IMG/VR virus record: IMGVR_UViG_3300044998_000596
Coordinates: 1-47,986 of that record
DNA: 47,986 bases
Strand: one strand, 5' to 3'
Source of the DNA: a virus
Every line of letters begins with the position of its first letter. Position 1 is the first letter of the stretch. Under the pieces are notes generated by a model. It had not been told where the DNA came from, did no database searches, and saw nothing but the letters and a program-made list of their open reading frames with translations. Positions 24,700-33,580 of this stretch are shown here, piece by piece. The translations under genes and the position numbers were made by a program.

Positions 24700-25596
24700 A
24701 TGATATTCGGAAGCAATCCACCAAAACTATCTTATATAGGTCCGCACAGCGAAGACGACCAGAGTCCTCGTCAGATAAATTCATTTACTGATTTATTAGT
24801 TGTAATCTACAACAACCTTTGCTTGAACGAGAAGATCGATATATTTAACACTTGCATTGACATATCTTCTCTTACATTTTCATCAAACTTCCATAAAGAG
24901 ATAATAGATGAAGAGTCTGTAGAAGCTTCTGAGATAATAAACAAGATTAATTCACATTTGGCTCGGAGTGGATCTAAGGTATTCTTTTACCTCGGTAAGG
25001 AATATTTTTTAGGTACACAGCTCGAGAACGTAGAAAAGTCAACGATTAGTCTAATCACAAAACTTTCCGAGATATTGGAAACAGTAGGCGTTAATTATCC
25101 TTCGATACTAATAAGGATCGGATCTGCCTACGGTAACCGAAAAAACACAATGGACGTATTCTGCCAAAGAGTTTTACAGTTAGGAAAGGCCACAATATCT
25201 AGACTGTGTGTTATGAATGACGATAAACCTAGTCTTTTCTCTGTTACCGATCTTCTTTCCGGAGTTTATTATAAAACTAGGATCCCAATATGCTTCAGAA
25301 TCTTACCACACCAGTTTAATGATGGTGGACTTTCGATCAGAGAGGCTTTATTTTTGTCATGCTCAACATGGGGATCTGAACATAAGCCAATCTTTATACA
25401 CTCCGAATCCTCTTCAGTTGACGAATTCGGGATTCCCGTAGATCCGAAAGGATCAGAGTATCTGAAACATAGAATACCAACCTTCGGCTTGAATCTAGAT
25501 GTGATTATAGATTCTCCAGCAAAAGAGGATGCCTGCCTTAAATACAGAATGGATTACAAATCACTCACTCCAATCATCATAGGAAGAAAAAATTGA
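24700..25596 (+). CDS. UvdE-like TIM-barrel protein (UV damage endonuclease family)
   Basis: A 298-residue protein whose C-terminal half resembles UV damage endonucleases (UvdE/UvsE): NDDKPSLFSVTDLL, a PICFRILPHQFNDGGLSIRE segment, a TW, PIFIHSES and a final DVIIDSPAKEDACLKY. These correspond to the LENDD, HHH, HxSE and DVMLEAKDKE regions of the family. Several metal ligands that I recall for UvsE appear changed: Glu before NDD is Met, and the Glu of DVMLE is Asp. It could be a diverged enzyme or an inactive relative. The ATG at 24700 is chosen; an in-frame TTG at 24673 would add nine residues. It ends the replication operon. Confidence 0.62.
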   Translation: MIFGSNPPKLSYIGPHSEDDQSPRQINSFTDLLVVIYNNLCLNEKIDIFNTCIDISSLTFSSNFHKEIIDEESVEASEIINKINSHLARSGSKVFFYLGKEYFLGTQLENVEKSTISLITKLSEILETVGVNYPSILIRIGSAYGNRKNTMDVFCQRVLQLGKATISRLCVMNDDKPSLFSVTDLLSGVYYKTRIPICFRILPHQFNDGGLSIREALFLSCSTWGSEHKPIFIHSESSSVDEFGIPVDPKGSEYLKHRIPTFGLNLDVIIDSPAKEDACLKYRMDYKSLTPIIIGRKN

Positions 25597-25628
25597 TTTT
25601 TTAAACTCGGTGAGATTTATTATATTTG
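25593..25628 (+). promoter_or_regulatory. Bacteroidota-type promoter (T-tract + TATATTTG)
   Basis: TTGATTTTTT (25593-25602) is followed by TATATTTG (25621-25628), 18 nt after the T-tract. The -7 element ends 16 nt before the exonuclease ATG, the same distance as in two other copies. Confidence 0.75.
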
Positions 25629-25644
25629 AGAAAATTGAAACATT

Positions 25645-26352
25645 ATGTTTACAAAAGACTTAGTAAAAAAATTCCTATATTTTGACGTAGAGACAGCTGG
25701 AAGATATCCAGATCTCATATCTCTGCACGATCAAAATCATCGCCTCTGGGAACTATGGTCAAAGAGGGAAAAGTATTATCGAGGTGCATACCCAGATCTG
25801 GCAGATGCTGACTCGGAGGAGATCTATCAGCAAAAGGCTGGATTAGAACCCGAATTCTCTAGAGTAGTTTGTGTGTCTTTTGGATCATTCACCGATGAAG
25901 GTGAAATGAGGTTCATTTCATTCTATGGACCTGATGAAGCAGACATCTTAACTAAATCGGCCAAAGTTTTAAATAACGCAGCTTCTAAAGGATGGAAACT
26001 GTGCGGACACAATATTAAAGGATTTGACGTTCCTTGTTTAGGCAAGAGAATGATTTATAACCAAATCAATCCACCAATTAACATAAGAATCTGGGATAAG
26101 AAACCATGGGAGGTTCCATATGTTGATACGTCGGAGATATTTGCATTTGGTAGTTGGATCCAACAAAAATATCTAAGTTTAGATCTTCTTGCATGCTCAC
26201 TCGACATACCTTCTCCAAAGGGATTAATGGATGGTTCTATGGTACATGCTAGATTCTGGTCTGATGCTGATCTCGAAACCATCAAAGAATATTGCGAACT
26301 TGACGTTAAAACTGTTATGCAGGTCATGGATAAGGTATGCTTTGAAAATTAG
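25645..26352 (+). CDS. DEDDy-type 3'-5' exonuclease
   Basis: A 235-residue predicted 3'-5' DNA exonuclease related to DNA polymerase B proofreading domains. Exo I is YFDVET with Asp 14 and Glu 16. Exo II is GHNIKGFD at 121-128 with Asp 128. Exo III is YCELD at 216-220 with Tyr 216 and Asp 220, giving the DEDDy set. The LSLDLLACSLDIPSPKG segment before Exo III is typical of the family. It has its own early-type promoter and stands alone, just before the head module. Confidence 0.88.
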   Translation: MFTKDLVKKFLYFDVETAGRYPDLISLHDQNHRLWELWSKREKYYRGAYPDLADADSEEIYQQKAGLEPEFSRVVCVSFGSFTDEGEMRFISFYGPDEADILTKSAKVLNNAASKGWKLCGHNIKGFDVPCLGKRMIYNQINPPINIRIWDKKPWEVPYVDTSEIFAFGSWIQQKYLSLDLLACSLDIPSPKGLMDGSMVHARFWSDADLETIKEYCELDVKTVMQVMDKVCFEN

Positions 26353-26391
26353 GTAAAGTCTCTTAAAAGTAATAATAAAAGCTTTTTCTTT

Positions 26392-26400
26392 GATATATAA
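26392..26400 (+). promoter_or_regulatory. Candidate late promoter (GATATATAA)
   Basis: TTTGATATATAAAGAAAAA ends 16 nt before the GTG start chosen for the nucleotidyltransferase gene. Its position argues against the in-frame TTG at 26390, which would lie inside the promoter. Confidence 0.6.
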
Positions 26401-26416
26401 AGAAAAATCTTTTTTT

Positions 26417-27226
26417 GTGGGCAAAATATTATCTTATTCAAACTTTTCCAGCTCTCAGGCTCTTCTAGAAAAAAAGATAGGACCCTTCTATCATGATGAA
26501 TTGAACCCAACTTTCTGGACAAAGGAAGAAAAGAAAGACGGAGAGACAGAGTGGGTCTTTGACGATAGGGTCAGAAGAAAGCTAGTAAGAATCGCCAATG
26601 AATTTTTCGAAAGCTTCGAAGAGATACTTAAGAAGAAATCAATCGTTGACATTAGATTAACTGGATCTCTTGCTAACTATAATTATACCAATCTTTCAGA
26701 TCTTGATGTCCACGTGATAGTGGATCTAGAAGGCATTGACGATGACAATCCAAAGATTCTTAAAACAGCAATGGATGGATTAAGATTCATATGGAACATC
26801 AGACATAATATCACAATCAGGGGATATGACGTCGAGATGTATGTTCAAGATGCTAAAGAAGAGCACACCGCATCAGGACTCTACTCCTTATTAAATGGTG
26901 AGTGGATTAAAGAACCAAAGTTTGATCCCCCAACAGTTGATGATGCAAACGTTGATAAAAAATATCAATCCATTGCCTATGAAATAGAACAACTAGAGTC
27001 TAGGTTACTTCTTATATCCTCACTTCCATCGAATGCTAAAGAACTTTACAAAAGAGCAGTTAAGCTCAAGGAGAAAATTATGAAGATGAGGAAAGAAGGT
27101 CTTTCTAAAGATGGCGAATTCTCTATAGGTAATTTGGCATTTAAAAAACTCAGAAACGAAGGATATATAGAAAAGTTAATAGAGTTGATTTCCAAGTCTT
27201 ACGACAAAATTTACACAGAACAATAA
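26417..27226 (+). CDS. Nucleotidyltransferase-fold protein with capsid-targeting-like N-terminus
   Basis: Predicted nucleotidyltransferase, 269 residues from GTG 26417. The NTase core is LTGSLANYNYTNLSDLDVHV: Gly 83-Ser 84 bind the triphosphate and Asp 95/Asp 97 bind metal. A third acidic site is likely at GYDVEMYV (Asp 138, Glu 140). The substrate is unknown; the fold includes protein AMPylators and tRNA-modifying enzymes. The N-terminus GKILSYSNFSSSQALLE aligns closely with SFKDFSDNQSLLE of the gene at 33679, the presumed capsid-targeting and cleavage region. The C-terminal ~100 residues are helical. It is the first gene of the head module. Confidence 0.8.
   Translation: MGKILSYSNFSSSQALLEKKIGPFYHDELNPTFWTKEEKKDGETEWVFDDRVRRKLVRIANEFFESFEEILKKKSIVDIRLTGSLANYNYTNLSDLDVHVIVDLEGIDDDNPKILKTAMDGLRFIWNIRHNITIRGYDVEMYVQDAKEEHTASGLYSLLNGEWIKEPKFDPPTVDDANVDKKYQSIAYEIEQLESRLLLISSLPSNAKELYKRAVKLKEKIMKMRKEGLSKDGEFSIGNLAFKKLRNEGYIEKLIELISKSYDKIYTEQ
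27172..27180 (+). promoter_or_regulatory. Candidate internal late promoter (GATATATAG)
   Basis: AAGGATATATAGAAAAG lies inside the end of the nucleotidyltransferase gene, 50 nt before the next ATG. The sequence context matches the motif before 40645. Confidence 0.4.
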
Positions 27227-27230
27227 GATC

Positions 27231-29798
27231 ATGATAATATTTTTAGGAAAAGATTCAGTCTATAAGATTAATGACGACTTCCCTATATTTTCCATTCCGG
27301 TTGATATGGAGGGTGCAACTACCCAGTCTCTTTCAGACTTTCAGTGGTGGGCATTCTCTTCAGATTTCGAAAAATGGTTAAAGGAAAATCCAAGAGAATG
27401 GACGGCAGATTCAGAGGACATGAGTAAATATGGTTCTCCGATTGACTTCATTAAGGAGAGTTTAAGAGAACAATATCTTGCTAACGGAACACAAGATGGT
27501 GTTTTAGATTTCGATACTTTTCATGAAAATCCATTATTTGAAGAGGAAGGTGATGAATCTTCTAAAGATGCTATCAAATTCCTTTATGCCTATAATAAGC
27601 TTTTATCTGAGAATAAAATCCAAAAGGAGTTTGTAACTTCTGCACAGAAACAAGGCGCAGAAAAAGCTGTTTTTGTAACTCTGGATGATCCGGAGTCTAA
27701 ACAAGAAATAGCAGAAACACTTAGTGCCTTTAAAATGACTGCACTACCAGTTTCTTCTAATTCTAAAATGGCACTCTTTAAAATTTCTGAGACACTACCT
27801 GGAGGTCCGATTAAAGATGAAGAGTCTAGTGAAACACTAGTTAAAAGGGTCGCAGATAGTGCAATCAAAGTAGGTGGTCTTGGACTTGTTGGTCTAGGCT
27901 TATATCAGGTCATCAGTGTAGTTGGTGGAATTTTCATGTTTAGAAAAGCTTCTAGATATTTAGATAGACTCCTCCCTGCTGCTAGAGTTACTGATGAGGC
28001 TAAAAAAAGCTCAGCGATAATAAAGGCTTTAACTAAAGGAAAGGATGCAACAAAAGGCTTAATCGGTAGAAGATTGAACCCTTTAAAATTTGGAAAGGGA
28101 ATAGGCGAAGCTGGTAAATTCTGGAAAACTGTTGGTACTTCATTAACTAGAGGTGCTAGTGGTGCATATAAGGCAGTAACTAAAGGAAAGCAAGGAATTA
28201 GTACAGCAATGAAAGCTTTCGGTAAAGGAGCTACTAGAGGACTAGGTAAATTAGGAGCAAAAGGAGCAGTTGATTGGATTCCTGTTGTTGGATGGACTTT
28301 AGCAGCCATTGACGTAGTAGGATCTACTTGGAACTGGTTCAGTAACAAACAAGCACCTAGATATGGTGAAGTTGAATCTTTTGCTAAGGATAAGTTTGTA
28401 GCTAAATCTATACCTATTGGAGTTCCGATAACAATTTGCTGGTCACAAGAAGCAGGTGGAACCTGGGGAACTGTTATGAATTTCATTGCTAACAATGATA
28501 CTAGAACAACAATGGAACTGGTAAAAGTTGCTGACATCAACGGTAAATCTGTTTTCATATTAACACAAATACACTCAAAAGAGCTAGGTAAACAGTTAGC
28601 AGAAAACGAACTAACTTTAGTAGCTTTCGATAGTTCTGAAGAAGTTGAAACAGGAATTCTAGACAATGATGATTTGGATTTTGAATTACTTGCAATAAGC
28701 GGTCTTTCTAATATTGCTAGCATTTTCAACTTTAAAGGTGTATGTGATTGGAACGATCTCATGACCAACTATGATTCATCTTCAAATAGACTATTCATAG
28801 CTGACGATACTGCTCCACCTAAATATAATTTCTACTTTGAAGATAAAGATGGTGAGGAAATAAACGTTTCCGGTGATCTTATATCCAGCGATGAATTATC
28901 TAAGATTTCGGATGCAGATCTAGCCAAATATATGGGATACCCAGAGTCTTCTCAGGGTAAAGGTAAAAATGAAAGCTTGGATTCAGATTTCATCTGGAAT
29001 AGACAACTACTAGAGTCTGAAGAAATCTTAAGCTTTGATTCATTCGTTTCCAAATCTTCTAGCTTAAACGAGGAAGATGGCGAATCGGAATCTGGTGAAA
29101 TAAGTGCGGATCTTAAACCTTCCCAAGCAACCGGGCCCGCAAAAGTTGCTATCTATAGGGTAACAGAAAGAGAGTACGCTAATCCTGAATACAGAGGAAA
29201 ATATGAAACTGGAGACTTTACGAGTTTCGTTGTAAATCCAGAAGACTGGAAAGTTAAAGACGGAACCAGCATCGAAGTTTATCCTGATACAGATGAGATC
29301 CTAGATAATTCTATCAAGGGCATTTACACCTATAAGAAAGATGAAGAGGAAGGAGAAGATAAATCAGGTGAAACTAAGACCTTCGTAACCACAAGAGATG
29401 ACGAAGAAAAGGATAAGAAATCTAAAGAAGAAGACGAAGAAGAGGGTAAAAAAATATCTGATGACTATTACATAACAGCAGATCCAGATGACATCAAGAT
29501 CAAGCAAAGAGAAAGATCTACATCAGTAAGAGACGCTAGTTTATCAGGTGGGATTAATCTATTTGACGAGTTCTTAACACCTAGACAGAAAGAGATTCTA
29601 GGTATCGATAAATGGAAGACCATAACTTTCGCTAAAGAATTCTATGATAAGAGAGGAGACATTATAGAGGTTAAACTCAAGAACAAGTATGCACCTCTTG
29701 GAGATAAGAGTAGAAAATATAGAGTAGTTGATGGCGAATCCTTTGAGATTGCTAAGAAATTCGTAGAGGATACTAAGGAAAGAATAAAATACGAATAG
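27231..29798 (+). CDS. Large probable virion protein with two hydrophobic segments
   Basis: An 855-residue protein with no family recognised. Residues 1-200 are acidic and soluble. A hydrophobic, Gly-rich segment lies at 214-237 and a second at 349-370 (WIPVVGWTLAAIDVVGSTWN); between them is a basic Gly/Ala/Lys-rich stretch. The middle (about 380-560) is a mixed domain. Near 600-614 is LSFDSFVSKSSSLNEED, an internal copy of the N-terminal motif of the head-module proteins, ending in LNE at 612-614. Acidic low-complexity sequence follows, then a folded C-terminus. It lies between the nucleotidyltransferase and protease genes. A head-internal, membrane-active protein split by the protease is one reading. 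Confidence 0.7.
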   Translation: MIIFLGKDSVYKINDDFPIFSIPVDMEGATTQSLSDFQWWAFSSDFEKWLKENPREWTADSEDMSKYGSPIDFIKESLREQYLANGTQDGVLDFDTFHENPLFEEEGDESSKDAIKFLYAYNKLLSENKIQKEFVTSAQKQGAEKAVFVTLDDPESKQEIAETLSAFKMTALPVSSNSKMALFKISETLPGGPIKDEESSETLVKRVADSAIKVGGLGLVGLGLYQVISVVGGIFMFRKASRYLDRLLPAARVTDEAKKSSAIIKALTKGKDATKGLIGRRLNPLKFGKGIGEAGKFWKTVGTSLTRGASGAYKAVTKGKQGISTAMKAFGKGATRGLGKLGAKGAVDWIPVVGWTLAAIDVVGSTWNWFSNKQAPRYGEVESFAKDKFVAKSIPIGVPITICWSQEAGGTWGTVMNFIANNDTRTTMELVKVADINGKSVFILTQIHSKELGKQLAENELTLVAFDSSEEVETGILDNDDLDFELLAISGLSNIASIFNFKGVCDWNDLMTNYDSSSNRLFIADDTAPPKYNFYFEDKDGEEINVSGDLISSDELSKISDADLAKYMGYPESSQGKGKNESLDSDFIWNRQLLESEEILSFDSFVSKSSSLNEEDGESESGEISADLKPSQATGPAKVAIYRVTEREYANPEYRGKYETGDFTSFVVNPEDWKVKDGTSIEVYPDTDEILDNSIKGIYTYKKDEEEGEDKSGETKTFVTTRDDEEKDKKSKEEDEEEGKKISDDYYITADPDDIKIKQRERSTSVRDASLSGGINLFDEFLTPRQKEILGIDKWKTITFAKEFYDKRGDIIEVKLKNKYAPLGDKSRKYRVVDGESFEIAKKFVEDTKERIKYE

Positions 29799-29821
29799 TC
29801 AAAAAAATTGAAAAAAACTTC

Positions 29822-29830
29822 GATATATAA
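29822..29830 (+). promoter_or_regulatory. Candidate late promoter (GATATATAA)
   Basis: CTTCGATATATAAGAAATAA ends 23 nt before the ATG of the prohead protease gene and has the same TTCGATATATAA core as the copy at 9297. Confidence 0.65.
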
Positions 29831-29853
29831 GAAATAATAATAAGTAGTAAAAA

Positions 29854-31815
29854 ATGCAGAAACTACAATCACTAAACGAAGATTACGTATTCATTCTGGA
29901 AAGACAGAATTCGATTCTCGAGGCAAAAAGATCAGATTCTGATGATTATGTCTTAGAAGGTATTGCTGCTGTTTTCGGTCAAGAGAACAACAACAATAGA
30001 ATCTACGAGGAAAGAGAATACCTTCCACACTTAGAGTATCTCAGAGATAAGATAGCTCAAAATAGACTAGTTGGTGAATTAGACCACCCAGAAAAGTTTG
30101 ATGTCTCTCTTAAGAACATCTCACACATTATCACAGATTTAGTTCATGATAAAGAAGGTAGAGTTCTTAAGATCAAAGTTAAACTCCTAGACACCCCAGC
30201 AGGAAAGATTGCTAAAAGCCTTGTAGATGCTGGAGTTCCTTTATCAATATCTTCTAGAGCTGCTGGTTCAGTAGGTCCAGATAAAAAGGTACAGATCAAA
30301 AAGATCTTCACTTATGACCTCGTTGCCGATCCTGGTTTCAAAGACGCACAACTTGAAAGAGTGTATGAAAGCCAAGGTTTCTCATCTATTCAGATTGAAG
30401 AGATGAAGAAAAATAGCATTTTGAACGGATTAGAATGCTTAAATGAGTCATTAGGGATAGAAAATGAATCTTCGTTAAAGATATATAAAGTCGAAAACGA
30501 TGAGGAATTCCAAAAGATCGTAAATAAATCAGACAAGAAAAATAAAACAGTCCTTATGGAGAATAATGAATTTGTTACTGCAGAAGAACTTAATAAGTAT
30601 TCGATTTTTCTTAAAAAAGAAATGGATGCTTTGAAAGGCGCTATTGCAGAGGTGAAAGAACAAAGAGCATCCCTAACAGAATCTGAAGAAGTAAACAGAA
30701 CCACTCAAGCTTTAGAAGCTAGAATCGGTAAGTTGGAAAAATATTCAGAGTACCTAGCAGAAAACCTAGAGAACGCAATTCAATATGGTGAGTACCTAGC
30801 AGAAAACTTAGACAACTCTATTAACTACAGCAAATACTTAGCTGAGAATTTAGATAAAAATATTTCTTACTCTAAGTACTTAGCAGAAAACGTAGATAAG
30901 TCTATTTCTTATTCTGAGTACGTAGCTGAAAGCGTTGATAAGAATATCGAGTATTCTAAATACTTAGCTGAAAAGCTAGATCAAGGTATTCAATACACTG
31001 AGTATTTAGCAGAGAACGTAGAGCAATCTATTAACTACTCTGAGTACTTAGCAGAAAGCTTAGATAAAGGTATAGCTTACACTGAATATGTTGCTGAGAA
31101 ATTAAACGATGGTATCGAATACTCTGAGTACATTGCAGAAAACCTTAACAAAGGCATCGAATATTCTAACTATTTAGCAGAGAATATTAATGGAAATATT
31201 GAATATTCAGAAAATCTTTCAGAAAAACTCAATAAATCTATCTCTTACAGTGAATATATAGCAGAATCAATATCTAACAAAATGCCTGTTGATAATTCTA
31301 CTATTTTAAAAGAAAGCGTAAACACATCTGCAGTTGCAGGACTTAATGAATCTGGCTTTGCTGGAAACTATGACGGTCTTACATCACAGATTGATTCACT
31401 TATAGAATCGGTTAAAACACAGAAAACCGAATCAAACATTAACGAAGCTACTCAAAAGGTAGCAGCAGCCGAAACACAGAAGGCTCAAGAAGAAGTTCTT
31501 AACGAGAACGCAAACACAACTAAAACAGGTCTTAAATTCCTTGACGAAATGCCTGAGGATTTCGTTCCAGTTTGGGAATCACTTAATGAAGGACACAAGC
31601 AATCTATTATTGCTCAGTCACACTTCTATAAGTTAGATACTCCTTACCAGATCAACAATTTCTGGCAAACACGTCAATTAGGATCTAAACCAGTTGGAGT
31701 TCAAAAACTTGTCGAGAATGAAAACGTTGCTGAAAACGCAAAACCACAAGCTTACAATTCAGATTACATGAATTACATAGCTTCAGCGTTAGAGCAAAAG
31801 TTTGGCAAAAGATAA
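29854..31815 (+). CDS. 21: Prohead protease-scaffold fusion (gp21-like protease, gp22-like scaffold part)
   Basis: Head-maturation serine protease joined to a scaffold-like C-terminal region, 653 residues (T4 gp21 is 212). The protease domain spans about 20-190: VGELDHPE with His 78, LSISSRAAG with the likely catalytic Ser in 131-134, and TYDLVADPGFKDA. Residues 297-478 are 13 tandem 14-residue repeats of the form YSEYLAENLDKGI, predicted coiled coil. The C-terminal part has several LNE sites (AGLNESG, VLNENA, SLNEGH), and SLNE also lies at residues 6-9, all fitting the T4 gp21 (L/I)-x-E cleavage rule. The scaffold would thus be digested by its own protease. Confidence 0.88.
   Translation: MQKLQSLNEDYVFILERQNSILEAKRSDSDDYVLEGIAAVFGQENNNNRIYEEREYLPHLEYLRDKIAQNRLVGELDHPEKFDVSLKNISHIITDLVHDKEGRVLKIKVKLLDTPAGKIAKSLVDAGVPLSISSRAAGSVGPDKKVQIKKIFTYDLVADPGFKDAQLERVYESQGFSSIQIEEMKKNSILNGLECLNESLGIENESSLKIYKVENDEEFQKIVNKSDKKNKTVLMENNEFVTAEELNKYSIFLKKEMDALKGAIAEVKEQRASLTESEEVNRTTQALEARIGKLEKYSEYLAENLENAIQYGEYLAENLDNSINYSKYLAENLDKNISYSKYLAENVDKSISYSEYVAESVDKNIEYSKYLAEKLDQGIQYTEYLAENVEQSINYSEYLAESLDKGIAYTEYVAEKLNDGIEYSEYIAENLNKGIEYSNYLAENINGNIEYSENLSEKLNKSISYSEYIAESISNKMPVDNSTILKESVNTSAVAGLNESGFAGNYDGLTSQIDSLIESVKTQKTESNINEATQKVAAAETQKAQEEVLNENANTTKTGLKFLDEMPEDFVPVWESLNEGHKQSIIAQSHFYKLDTPYQINNFWQTRQLGSKPVGVQKLVENENVAENAKPQAYNSDYMNYIASALEQKFGKR
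30742..31287 (+). repeat. 13 tandem 42-nt units (14-residue repeats) in the scaffold part
   Basis: Thirteen in-frame units of exactly 42 nt encode (Y)-(S/T)-x-Y-(L/V/I)-A-E-x-(L/V/I)-x-x-x-I-x. Fourteen residues equals two heptads, so a regular coiled coil is expected. The DNA copies have diverged while the protein pattern is kept, showing selection on the protein. Confidence 0.95.
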
Positions 31816-31842
31816 AAAATCAAAAAAAAATAACCACAAATC

Positions 31843-33561
31843 ATGAAATTGATTAACGAACAAGAAATCTATGAAACCTGGTCTCCGATTATCGAGAGCA
31901 AAGCGGGAATCACAGAGGAAAGCAAAAAAGGATGGTTGACTAAATATTGTCACTATCACTCACTTAACGAGTCTGCTGGTGCATACAACTCTTTAGGTGT
32001 AATGAACGGTATGGGTAACGTTACCCCACCAGTATTCCCTGGTGCTACAATTGGCGGTACTTCGTTCTCAACTGGCGCAAACGCTGGTTTCTACAACAAC
32101 ACTTGGCAAGGTTCAGGCGATAAATTCCCTTCACTTCTTCCATTAGCTATTCAAGTAGCTGCGAAGACTGTAGGTTTTGACATCGTTCCTGTTATCCCTA
32201 TGTCAGGTCCAACTGGTATCTTATCTTACTTAGATTACGTATACGCAGGTGGTAAAATTAGCGCTGCTGCTGCTGGTTCAGCTGCTGATCAGTTAGCTTC
32301 TGCTCCTTCAATGATTAAGTTCCCAGTTTACCAAACTGCTTCAGGAGCTGCTGGTACTACCGGTGCTACTGCTGGAACATTCACAGTTGGTGCTACTGCA
32401 TCTATCTCTAACACTCTTCTTTTAACCTTCGTAGGTTTATCAAGAATTGATGGTTTCCCTATTTTCGAAATCACCGGTTTAGCTTCAGGTTCAAACGTTG
32501 CTTCTTACTTCAACGGTACTCCTGCACAAATCGTTACTGGAGCAGGTGGATCAGGATTCTACACTGCTAACACAGCTGGTACAGCTCAATTAGTAAAAGC
32601 TTTAGAAGACCATATCCAAGGATTCTCTGGTGCTGGTTTCAACAACACTGATGACTGGCAAGGTCCTTACGTTGACGGTACTAAGACTTACAACCCTATG
32701 TTAAGAGGCGTTGCTGAATCTACCTACTACAACTCAATGGGTCTTTCTACCTTCACTAAGTTCGTAGAAGCTGAAACCTTCCAAGCTGCTGCATCAGTAA
32801 CAACTGAGCAAATCCAAGACTTAAACAAGCAGTTCGGTGTCGATATTATCTCAATGATCGAGAACGCACTTGTTAACGAGGTTTCTCAAGCAATCAACAA
32901 GCACATCCTTTCAAGAGCATTTGCTTTAGGTTGGTCAAATCACACTCAGTTCAACAACGTTGAAAACCAAAACTTAAACCTTAACTTAGTTATTGGTGGT
33001 GGTGCTGGTACAACTTTAGCTTACGTGAAGAAAGACGACACTGCTGGAAGTATGCCTATCCCTGCAGGTCCTGCAGCAGGTGGATTCGAGAACTTATCAA
33101 CTTTACAAAGAAGATTATTCTCAAGAATCCTTGCAGCTGCTAACGTGGTAGCTAACAGAGGTAGAAGAGGTCCTGCTAACTTCATCGTTACTAACGCTGC
33201 AGTAGCAAGTGCACTTCAAGACATCTCTCAGTTCACTTTCGCTCCATTCTCTAACACTTTAACTCAAAACAACGGTACATTATACCCTGTAGGTTCACTT
33301 GCTGGTATGACCGTATACGTAGATCAGAACATGAACTACAACGATACGAGAGTGTTAGTTGGTAGAAAAGGTGGCGATGACGAGCCAGGATTGAAATTCA
33401 TGCCTTACATGATGGCTGAGTCAATCCAGACTATCTCAGAAGGTACTATGTCACCTAAGATTGCAGTTAAGTCTAGATACGCTCTAGTAGAAGCTGGTTT
33501 CTTACCAGAAACTATGTACTTAACATTCTATGTGAACGTGCCAGCTGGCGGATTAGCTTAA
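31843..33561 (+). CDS. 23: Major capsid protein (gp23-like)
   Basis: Main head shell subunit, 572 residues (T4 gp23 is 521). The N-terminal region MKLINEQEIYETWSPIIESK is the cleaved propeptide type of T4-like gp23. LNE at 41-43 (HYHSLNESAG) is the likely gp21 cleavage site, equivalent to the T4 cut after Glu 65. The mature part shows QVAAKTVGFDIVPVIPMSGP and LSYLDYVYAGGK near 110-145, then STFTKFVEAETFQAAASVTT, LSRAFALGWSNH and the C-terminal GRKGGDDEPGLKFMPYMMAE region typical of gp23. Codon choice looks more uniform than in neighbours, as in highly expressed genes. A strong terminator follows. Confidence 0.95.
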   Translation: MKLINEQEIYETWSPIIESKAGITEESKKGWLTKYCHYHSLNESAGAYNSLGVMNGMGNVTPPVFPGATIGGTSFSTGANAGFYNNTWQGSGDKFPSLLPLAIQVAAKTVGFDIVPVIPMSGPTGILSYLDYVYAGGKISAAAAGSAADQLASAPSMIKFPVYQTASGAAGTTGATAGTFTVGATASISNTLLLTFVGLSRIDGFPIFEITGLASGSNVASYFNGTPAQIVTGAGGSGFYTANTAGTAQLVKALEDHIQGFSGAGFNNTDDWQGPYVDGTKTYNPMLRGVAESTYYNSMGLSTFTKFVEAETFQAAASVTTEQIQDLNKQFGVDIISMIENALVNEVSQAINKHILSRAFALGWSNHTQFNNVENQNLNLNLVIGGGAGTTLAYVKKDDTAGSMPIPAGPAAGGFENLSTLQRRLFSRILAAANVVANRGRRGPANFIVTNAAVASALQDISQFTFAPFSNTLTQNNGTLYPVGSLAGMTVYVDQNMNYNDTRVLVGRKGGDDEPGLKFMPYMMAESIQTISEGTMSPKIAVKSRYALVEAGFLPETMYLTFYVNVPAGGLA

Positions 33562-33580
33562 TCCCTAATTCTATAATAAT

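Noticed and set aside
26390-27226. Nucleotidyltransferase starting at TTG 26390
   Set aside because: The TTG lies within the late promoter motif; GTG 26417 gives the N-terminal motif seen in other head proteins.
27905-28768. 287-codon minus-strand frame
   Set aside because: Antisense shadow of the 855-residue gene, with no promoter or recognisable protein pattern.
30478-30490. GATATATAA copy inside the protease gene
   Set aside because: No gene start follows within a useful distance; likely chance in AT-rich coding sequence.
30742-31287. CRISPR-like array
   Set aside because: The regular 42-nt units are coding repeats in frame with diverged third positions and no spacers.
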